64,000 nucleotides of DNA from Firm-04 sp045642925 (GTDB taxonomy: Bacteria; Bacillota; Clostridia; Oscillospirales; Ruminococcaceae). A program made the position numbers and the translations under genes. This document shows positions 58,221-64,000 of the stretch, in pieces. Location of the stretch: NCBI GenBank assembly GCA_045642925.1, contig JAZUJW010000067.1:1-64000 (forward strand), read 5' to 3'. The notes beneath the pieces were generated by a model. That model made no database searches and was not told the origin of the DNA. It saw only the letters and a list, made by a program, of their open reading frames with translations. Positions within the stretch are counted from its first letter, which is position 1, and each line of letters begins with the position of its first letter.

Positions 58221-58655
58221 TTTATTGAGAATTTCAAAGGGAACTTTTCCGTAACTATCTGGCTATGACGCGAAGCGAAATTAGAGTTTTACTCGATTTT
58301 TTTCAAAAAATCGCAGAGTCCAGTGGCAGCGCCCCTGGACGCAAACAGACTGCAAGCAGTCTGCACCGCAGAGCGCGAAACTCCCTTTTTCGTTCAACGA
58401 ATCAGGAGGGGTTCCCCTATGCAGTACCCGACTGAAAGAACAAAAGGCAAGAGATAGGGATTATACCGTTCTCTTGCCTCTCTTTATTTATGTTAGGTAC
58501 GACACGAGGGGAAACCCCTCCTGATTCGTTGTAAGGAAACAGGGGTGTTTCGCCGACTGCGGTGCAGACTGCTTGCAGTCTGTTTGCGTTCAGAGGCGCT
58601 GCCTCTGGACTTCGCCAAAGGGAATGATTCCCTTTGGAATCCTCAATAAAAGGTC
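58221..58655. repeat. Composite palindromic repeat (family P), large inverted-repeat locus
   Basis: The two halves are reverse complements over long blocks: 58341-58371 matches 58557-58587 exactly (31 nt) and AACGAATCAGGAGGGG (58396-58411) matches 58515-58530 exactly. TTATTGAGAATTTCAAAGGG near 58222 faces CCTTTGGAATCCTCAATAAA near 58632. Arms are about 130-190 nt with a centre holding the hairpin GGCAAGAGA/TCTCTTGCC (58445-58479), also found at 3754-3790. It contains no ORF with a ribosome-binding site. It fills the 460 nt between two convergent genes. Confidence 0.9.
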
Positions 58656-58672
58656 TTTACATTCTTCTGATG

Positions 58673-59935
58673 TTATGACGTCTTCTTCTTGCGTTTCACA
58701 AGCTTCGGCGCTGCGTTCTCATCACGCAAACATTCTGCCGTCACAACAACCTTTTCAATACTGTCTGTCGATGGCGCATCAAACATCGTCTGCATCAATA
58801 AGCCTTCCAGTATCGCTCGCAGTCCACGCGCGCCCGTCTTCTGTTCAATCGCTTTCTTCGCAATTTCTTCCAGCGCTTCCTGTTCAATCTCTAACTCAAT
58901 ATCATCATACTTGAACAGCTTCGCATACTGCTTCACCAGCGCGTTCTTCGGCTCCGTCAGAATCCGCACCAAAGATGCTTCATCCATCTCATCCAGCGTC
59001 GTAATCAGCGGCAAACGACCAACCAATTCAGGAACCAATCCGAATTTGACCAGATCCTGCGGAATCACTTTGCGGAAAATGTTCGCAGCCTGTTCCTTCT
59101 TCGATACGATCTCTGCACCGAATCCCAGCCCGGAAGATTCCGTTCGGCTGATAATGTGACGCTCTAATCCGTCAAATGCACCACCACAAATGAACAAAAT
59201 GTTCTTTGTGTTGATTTGGATGCACTCCTGATTCGGATGCTTTCTGCCACCCTGCGGCGGTACGTTCGATACCGTGCCTTCAATGATTTTCAGAAGCGCC
59301 TGCTGAACACCTTCACCGCTGACATCTCGCGTCAGGGACGTGTTCTCAGATTTGCGTGCAATCTTGTCGATTTCGTCAATGTAAATGATGCCGCGCTCTG
59401 CCGATGGAATATCAAAGTTCGCTGCCTGAATCAGTCGCAGCAGCACATTCTCTACGTCATCACCAACATAACCTGCTTCTGTGATGGTCGTGGCATCCGC
59501 AATTGCAAACGGAACATCCAGAATTTTTGCGAGTGTCTGCGCCAGATAGGTTTTGCCGACACCCGTCGGGCCGAGCAAAAGAACATTGCTCTTTTGCAGT
59601 TCGACATCATCACCGTCTTCACGGCTCAAAATGCGCTTATAGTGGTTATACACCGAAACGGAAAGGGCAATCTTTGCCTTATCCTGTCCGATGACATATT
59701 CATCCAGAACTTTTTTGATTTCTGCGGGCTTCAGCAGCTTCATTTCTTTGGTGTCATCATGTGGCTTTTTGCTGCGCGTATCACGGGATTTCGGCTGTGA
59801 TGAGCCGTAAAGCAGTTCGTAGCAATAGCTGACGCATTCATCGCAGATGTTGGAGGCACCAGCGGAAAACAAGCTGCCGACTTTATTTTCACTTTTTCCA
59901 CAGAAGTTGCATTTTCTCAGACCATTCTCAGGCAT
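58673..59935 (-). CDS. clpX: ATP-dependent Clp protease ATP-binding subunit ClpX
   Basis: AAA+ unfoldase that feeds substrates to ClpP. 420 residues. N-terminal zinc domain with C9, C12, C31, C34. Walker A GPTGVGKT, pore loop GYVGDD, Walker B IIYIDEIDKI, and a conserved GRLPLI sensor region, with QKTGARGLRAILE near the end. It begins 37 nt after clpP. AAAGGA lies about 12 nt before the ATG. Last gene of tig-clpP-clpX. Confidence 0.97.
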   Translation of the reverse strand: MPENGLRKCNFCGKSENKVGSLFSAGASNICDECVSYCYELLYGSSQPKSRDTRSKKPHDDTKEMKLLKPAEIKKVLDEYVIGQDKAKIALSVSVYNHYKRILSREDGDDVELQKSNVLLLGPTGVGKTYLAQTLAKILDVPFAIADATTITEAGYVGDDVENVLLRLIQAANFDIPSAERGIIYIDEIDKIARKSENTSLTRDVSGEGVQQALLKIIEGTVSNVPPQGGRKHPNQECIQINTKNILFICGGAFDGLERHIISRTESSGLGFGAEIVSKKEQAANIFRKVIPQDLVKFGLVPELVGRLPLITTLDEMDEASLVRILTEPKNALVKQYAKLFKYDDIELEIEQEALEEIAKKAIEQKTGARGLRAILEGLLMQTMFDAPSTDSIEKVVVTAECLRDENAAPKLVKRKKKTS

Positions 59936-59971
59936 TGCTTGCTGTATCCTTTCTGCTGCAAATACGCGGGT

Positions 59972-60562
59972 TCAGCGCTTTGCAACGACTTTGTCGATCA
60001 ATCCGTATGCGAGTGCTTCCTGTGCGGTCATGAAGTTGTCACGCTCGACATCGCGCTGAATTTCTTCGACCGATTTGCCGGTGTTCTCAGCAAGCATTCG
60101 ATTCAGCTTATCCTTCGTGCGCAGGAGGTTCTCCGTGCGAATCTGAATATCAGTTGCCTGACCTGTCAGACCGCCGCCCATGATCAAAGGCTGGTGAATC
60201 ATGATCTCACTGTTGGGGAGCGCCATACGCTTGCCCTTCGCACCGGAGGAAAGCAAAAATGCACCCATAGATGCTGCCATGCCGATGCAGATGGTAGCGA
60301 CATCGCACTTGATATACTGCATGGTGTCATAGATCGCCATGCCTGCGGTGACGCTTCCGCCGGGGCTGTTAATGTAAAGGGAGATATCCTTTTCAGGGTC
60401 TTGGCTTTCCAGAAACAGCAGCTGTGCAACCACAAGGCTTGCGGTGGTATCGTTGACATCTTCCGACAGCATGATGATTCTGTCATTCAGCAGACGGGAG
60501 AAAATATCGTATGCTCTCTCGCCGCGGTTTGTTTGTTCAATGACGGTTGGGACTAAGCTCAT
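59972..60562 (-). CDS. clpP: ATP-dependent Clp protease proteolytic subunit ClpP
   Basis: Serine protease that forms the tetradecameric chamber with ClpX. 196 residues. Catalytic triad S98 (GMAASMGAF), H123 (MIHQP) and D171 (IQRDVERD). The oligomerisation strand YINSPGGSV is present. AAAGGA precedes the ATG. It sits between tig and clpX in the standard order. Confidence 0.98.
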   Translation of the reverse strand: MSLVPTVIEQTNRGERAYDIFSRLLNDRIIMLSEDVNDTTASLVVAQLLFLESQDPEKDISLYINSPGGSVTAGMAIYDTMQYIKCDVATICIGMAASMGAFLLSSGAKGKRMALPNSEIMIHQPLIMGGGLTGQATDIQIRTENLLRTKDKLNRMLAENTGKSVEEIQRDVERDNFMTAQEALAYGLIDKVVAKR

Positions 60563-60626
60563 TCTATGTCATCCTTTCTGCGGTTCAAATTTGTGCCATT
60601 TCGACACAATGTGTAAATAGAGGAAT

Positions 60627-60656
60627 TGCGCGTCCCTTCTTTTGGAAAGGAACGCG
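60627..60656 (-). terminator. Hairpin between tig and clpP
   Basis: GCGCGTTCCTTTC pairs with GAAGGGACGCGC. There is no T-run, so it may stabilise or process the tig transcript rather than end it. Confidence 0.5.
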
Positions 60657-60677
60657 CTTCACTTCCTTGTTTTTTAA

Positions 60678-62036
60678 TTACTGAGCGTCAGCAGGAGCTT
60701 CCTCTTTTGCTTCTTCAGCAGGAGCTTCTTCTGCCTTTGCCATTTCGTTATCAACGACTGCGTTGCTCTTGATCATCTCGACAACCTTGGTGACACGGAG
60801 GTCAAGCTTGAACTCGTCCATCGGAACCTGTGCCTTGACAGCTTCTACAGGTGCATGAACGCGCTCTGCGAAATCTGCAATGCCTTCTTCCAGTTCCTCA
60901 TCGGAAACCTGAATTTCTTCCATGTCAGCGATCTTTTCGAGTGCGAGGCGGAGGAGGACTTCCTTCTTTGCCTGTTCCTCATAGGTATCGCGGAGCTGAT
61001 CCATGGTCATGCCGGTGTACTGGAGGTATTCTTCCAGCTTCAGCTCATCGTTGAACTGGCTGTGGATCTTGTGCTCGAATTCGTGAATCAGCTGGTCAAT
61101 GCGGCGGTCATACATGACCTTCGGAATGACAGCATCTGCATTTGCGATCACGGTATCGAAAACAGCGTTCTCGAATGCGTTCTCAGCCTGTGTTTTTGCC
61201 TGTTCTTCGAGTCTGGTCTTGATATCGCTGCGGAGTTCTGCGAGGCTTTCGAACTCGGAAACGTCCTTCGCAAATTCGTCATCGACCTCAGGGAGTTCCT
61301 GTGCAGTGATGCCGAGGATCTCGATTTTGAAGGTAGCTTCCTTGGATGCATAGCGCTCATCGCCGTAGTTCTCAGGGAAGGTCACCTTGATGTCGAATTT
61401 TTCGCCGATGTTGTGGTCAACGAGCTGTTCCTCGAAGCCGGGGATGAACTGACCACTGCCGATGCGAAGCGGATATTCTTCGCCTTTGCCGCCTTCGAAT
61501 GCGACATCATCAATGAAGCCTTCGAAGTTGATCTTGACTTCGTCGCCTTCCTTTGCAGGACGGTCTTCGATGTCAACGATACGAGCCTGACGCTGACGAA
61601 CGATTTCGAGCTGCTGGTCAATATCAGCATCGGTGATCTCGCGGATAACCATTGGAGCATGGATGCCCTTGTATTCGCCAACCGTAACTTCCGGCTTGGT
61701 GATGAGGACAGCCTTGAGGGTTGCGCCTTCTTCTTTGGAAACGGAAACGAGTTCCACGAAAGGACGGTCAACCAGATCCTCGTCCACGTTCTTCAGGATC
61801 TCAGAGAGTTCGCCGGGGATGAGGTCGTTGACAGCATCTTCAAAGAACACGCCTTCACCGTAGAACTTTTCCACCATCTTACGGGGTGCCTTGCCCTTAC
61901 GGAAGCCTTTCACGGCAATGTTCTTCTTCTGACGCTGGAAGACGCGCTCGCAGGCAGACTCCAGAGCCTCAGCGGTGATCGAGAAGGTGATTTCTCGCAT
62001 ATTGATATCGGTTTTCACATCAGATACTACACTCAT
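60678..62036 (-). CDS. tig: Trigger factor (ribosome-associated peptidyl-prolyl isomerase)
   Basis: Binds nascent chains at the ribosome exit. 452 residues. The ribosome-binding tail is GFRKGKAPRKMVEKFYG (signature GFRxGxxP) at about 45-60. The PPIase domain (about 150-245) contains GDEVKINFEGFIDDVAFEGG. The C-terminal arms are helical, with an acidic/Ala tail (EEAPAEEAKEEAPAD). The start at 62036 is set by GGAGG; an upstream ATG adds five residues without a site. Confidence 0.96.
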   Translation of the reverse strand: MSVVSDVKTDINMREITFSITAEALESACERVFQRQKKNIAVKGFRKGKAPRKMVEKFYGEGVFFEDAVNDLIPGELSEILKNVDEDLVDRPFVELVSVSKEEGATLKAVLITKPEVTVGEYKGIHAPMVIREITDADIDQQLEIVRQRQARIVDIEDRPAKEGDEVKINFEGFIDDVAFEGGKGEEYPLRIGSGQFIPGFEEQLVDHNIGEKFDIKVTFPENYGDERYASKEATFKIEILGITAQELPEVDDEFAKDVSEFESLAELRSDIKTRLEEQAKTQAENAFENAVFDTVIANADAVIPKVMYDRRIDQLIHEFEHKIHSQFNDELKLEEYLQYTGMTMDQLRDTYEEQAKKEVLLRLALEKIADMEEIQVSDEELEEGIADFAERVHAPVEAVKAQVPMDEFKLDLRVTKVVEMIKSNAVVDNEMAKAEEAPAEEAKEEAPADAQ

Positions 62037-62105
62037 GGGTTGTTCCTCCAAATTTTCGTTTTCAGGTCACGGGGTAAAGAAACATTCACCGTGACAGATA
62101 CGTTT

Positions 62106-62134
62106 ATTATAGCACAAACTGCTGGATTTTTCCA
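62106..62134 (-). promoter_or_regulatory. Promoter of the tig-clpP-clpX unit
   Basis: Minus strand: TGGAAA (62134-62129), 17-nt spacer, TATAAT (62111-62106) preceded by TGC, an extended -10. No CtsR box was seen. Confidence 0.75.
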
Positions 62135-62166
62135 GTCGTTTTGCACAGTTCTTCGTTTTTTCCAAA

Positions 62167-62859
62167 TTATAGGATTTTCACAGGAGAAAACTGTATATAA
62201 TCCCCCGAAATCAGGGCGTATTCCACATCATCACGCATCCCGCAGATGGCATAGCGGTGACTGCCGCTGCCGTGGAGGTGTCCGTACCAGCACTTTTGGA
62301 TGTTGTGCTTCCAGAGGACTTCCAGAATGCCGTAGTTGCAGTTGTCTGCGAAAATGGGCGGGTAATGCAGGAACACAAGGGGAATCAGGTTTTGCTGCTG
62401 CGCGGCGGTGATGGATACTTCCAGCCGCTGTGCTTCGCGGGCAATGACTTTGGCATTGGCGGGTTCATCCTTGTCGATGTTGACCCAGCCGCGTGTGCCG
62501 CAGATGCCGTAGGAATCGTAGGCGTAGCAGTTGTTGTGGAGAATGTGGAGGGAGGAAAGACCGTGCGTTTCGAAAAAGGCAGTCATTTTGGACATGGTCG
62601 TCCACCAGTAATCGTGGTTGCCTTTCAGGAGAATTTTTCGTGCAGGCAGTGCTTCCAGCCATTGAAAATCGGGAAGCGCTTCCTCCATGGTCATGCCCCA
62701 TGAGGTATCGCCTACCAGAACGACCGTATCTTCTGCCGAAATCTTCTTCCGCCATTCCCGTTCGAGAATCTCCGTGTGGTTTTCCCATCCCCCGAAAATG
62801 TCCATCGGTTTATTGACACCGAAAGACAGGTGCAAATCGCCAATGACGTACAGGCTCAC
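62167..62859 (-). CDS. Metallophosphoesterase
   Basis: A 230-residue calcineurin-like phosphoesterase with the full set of metal ligands: GDLHLS, VGDTSWG, LKGNHDYWW, FLHYPP and YGHLHGSG. The family includes nucleases and phosphodiesterases; the substrate is not predictable. Start GTG at 62859 overlaps the thrC stop (GTGA, 4 nt), so it is translationally coupled to thrC; the ORF extends farther upstream but only as an overlap of thrC. Confidence 0.88.
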   Translation of the reverse strand: MSLYVIGDLHLSFGVNKPMDIFGGWENHTEILEREWRKKISAEDTVVLVGDTSWGMTMEEALPDFQWLEALPARKILLKGNHDYWWTTMSKMTAFFETHGLSSLHILHNNCYAYDSYGICGTRGWVNIDKDEPANAKVIAREAQRLEVSITAAQQQNLIPLVFLHYPPIFADNCNYGILEVLWKHNIQKCWYGHLHGSGSHRYAICGMRDDVEYALISGDYIQFSPVKIL

Positions 62860-64000
62860 GCGATTCCCAGCTTTTCCTTGACGTATGCAGGCATTGCCGA
62901 CTTCTCCACGCTGTCTGCAAAGCGGACGGGCTTGGACTTGAGGGATGCCAGTGCGGCAGGGATGGGCATTTTGGATTTTTCGCAAAGCAGGTCGAGAATT
63001 GCATATTCATCGGTATCGGCAGGCACGTTGTCGATGGCTTCCAGAACGGCATTGCCGAACTTGTAGGGGTTTGCGGTGGAAGCAACGAGCATCGGAAGCT
63101 TTTCGGTGCAGTTTGCCTGATAATCGCGGGCAGCACAGATGCCGACTGCGGTGTGCGTATCGGAGAGGTAGCCGTTTTCGGAGAATACTGTGCCGATGAG
63201 TTCCTTGGTGGCATCGTCATCCCAGCAGCTTCCCGAAAATTCTGCCTGAATGCGGTTGCGCAGTTCAAGCGGAATTTCATATCTGCCTTCGGTTTTGAGT
63301 GCGCCGAACCATTCGCGGATCTGTGCGTCATCCTCATGTGTCATGTGGTAAAGCAGACGTTCCAGATTGCTGGAAATGAGGATATCCATGGACGGAGAAA
63401 CGGTTGCATGGAAGGTGCGGTTGCGGTCATAAACGCCTGTCTGGATGAATTCGGTGAGGACGTTGTTGACGTTGGAAGCGCAGACGAGGTGCTGAATCGG
63501 CACGCCCATCTGTTTTGCATACCATGCGGCAAGAATGTTGCCGAAGTTGCCTGTCGGAACGGTAAGTGCAAAGCGCTGACCATTTTTCAGGATGCCCTTT
63601 TCCAGCATGGTGACATAGGCGGAAACGTAGTAGACGATCTGCGGTACGAGTCTGCCCCAGTTGATGCTGTTTGCGCTGGAAAACTGCATATTGTTTGCAG
63701 CGAGTGCCGCCTGCATATCGGGATCGGTGAAGATCGCCTTGACACCGTTCTGGCAGTCATCGAAGTTACCCTTTACGGCGCAGACACGGACATTTTCGCC
63801 TTCCTGTGTCTGCATCTGGCGCTTCTGCATGGAGCTGACACCGTCTTCGGGATAGAACACCATGATCTTGGTGCCTTCGACATCCTGGAAGCCTGCGAGT
63901 GCGGCTTTGCCGGTGTCACCGGAAGTGGCGGTCAGAATGACGATTTCGCGGTCAATGCCGCTTTTCTTGACAGATTTTGTCAGGAAATGCGGGAGAATCT
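62856..64000 (-). CDS. thrC: Threonine synthase (5' end beyond the window)
   Basis: A pyridoxal-phosphate enzyme that turns O-phosphohomoserine into threonine. The visible 381 residues begin inside the enzyme: reading on from 64000 gives ILPHFLTKSVKKSGIDREIV, then LTATSGDTGKAALAGFQDVE and IMVFYPEDGVS, typical of threonine synthase. GNFDDCQNGVKAIFTD and VPTGNFGNILAAWYAK also fit. A start codon at 63863 is internal and not the true start. It is upstream of, and coupled to, the phosphoesterase gene. Confidence 0.95.
   Translation of the reverse strand, partial: ILPHFLTKSVKKSGIDREIVILTATSGDTGKAALAGFQDVEGTKIMVFYPEDGVSSMQKRQMQTQEGENVRVCAVKGNFDDCQNGVKAIFTDPDMQAALAANNMQFSSANSINWGRLVPQIVYYVSAYVTMLEKGILKNGQRFALTVPTGNFGNILAAWYAKQMGVPIQHLVCASNVNNVLTEFIQTGVYDRNRTFHATVSPSMDILISSNLERLLYHMTHEDDAQIREWFGALKTEGRYEIPLELRNRIQAEFSGSCWDDDATKELIGTVFSENGYLSDTHTAVGICAARDYQANCTEKLPMLVASTANPYKFGNAVLEAIDNVPADTDEYAILDLLCEKSKMPIPAALASLKSKPVRFADSVEKSAMPAYVKEKLGIA

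Noticed and set aside
58221..58655. Possible CRISPR array in the repeat-rich gap
   Set aside because: The repeats are palindromic modules of different sequence in inverted arrangement, not direct repeats with regular unique spacers, and there are no cas genes.
62106..62200. CtsR heat-shock operator upstream of tig
   Set aside because: No tandem GGTCAAA heptamers were found in the promoter region.
60855..62411. 518-codon open frame antisense to tig
   Set aside because: Shadow frame; crosses the tig promoter and start.
1..64000. tRNA and rRNA genes
   Set aside because: No cloverleaf with a TTC-rich T-arm and no rRNA core sequence was seen on either strand by eye.

Overview
The window looks like chromosome from a cellulosome-forming, fibre-degrading Firmicute of the Ruminococcus flavefaciens / R. 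champanellensis type (Oscillospiraceae). Three secreted proteins carry dockerin modules: a GH11-CBM22-GH10 xylanase, a double CE12 acetylesterase, and a protein with a lysozyme-like domain. Linkers are Thr-rich, promoters are Firmicute-type (TTGACA-17-TATAAT) and Shine-Dalgarno sites are strong. Species assignment is inference from gene content only. No rRNA, tRNA, CRISPR array, insertion sequence or prophage was seen. No gene is broken; only the last gene (thrC) is cut by the window edge.

Layout. 1-7.2 kb: cell-surface and housekeeping genes (two M23-type peptidases, one with B-lectin repeats; a Thr-linker lipoprotein; AIM24; TatD; a dockerin protein). 7.4-18.7 kb: one eight-gene plus-strand operon with a binding protein bearing extra beta-sandwich modules, four sugar-ABC permeases (two pairs), an NHL-repeat membrane protein, a Yip1-like protein and a large secreted DUF5696-type protein, but no ATPase. 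18.9-23.3 kb: rsmE, the multidomain xylanase, and a two-gene cassette with a sigma-region-4-like regulator. 23.4-31.5 kb: minus-strand genes (orphan sugar-binding lipoprotein, HExxH membrane protein, RlmD, zinc-ribbon protein, flippase, YihY, DUF1292). 31.7-35.5 kb: plus-strand proteins of unknown function. 35.6-43.2 kb: minus-strand glycolytic block (gpmI, tpiA, pgk) with three tandem paralogous membrane-anchored helical-repeat proteins inside it. 43.5-49.3 kb: tadA, a degenerate CPBP-like protein, the CE12 cellulosomal esterase and a lipoprotein. 49.7-55.7 kb: carB, greA, lysS and a DUF3592-like protein. 55.8-64 kb: gap, a pseudo-histidine-kinase, clpX-clpP-tig, a metallophosphoesterase and partial thrC.

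How they work together. The xylanase and the esterase would sit on a scaffoldin and attack xylan and acetylated pectin. The DUF5696 operon and the orphan binding protein would take up released glycans, relying on an ATPase encoded elsewhere. Lower glycolysis is covered by gap, pgk, tpiA and gpmI; gap and pgk have nearly identical promoters. tig-clpP-clpX is the usual chaperone/protease cluster.

The most unusual non-coding content is (i) a dispersed family of composite palindromic repeats at many gene ends, including a locus with arms of about 130-190 nt, (ii) a smaller MITE-like element with GGCAACACCGC termini in three copies, (iii) start-site-proximal dyads behind many promoters, and (iv) a candidate small RNA near 48.5 kb. 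The best candidates for an undescribed protein system are the DUF5696/Yip1/NHL/dual-permease operon and the helical-repeat paralogue cluster inside the glycolytic block.
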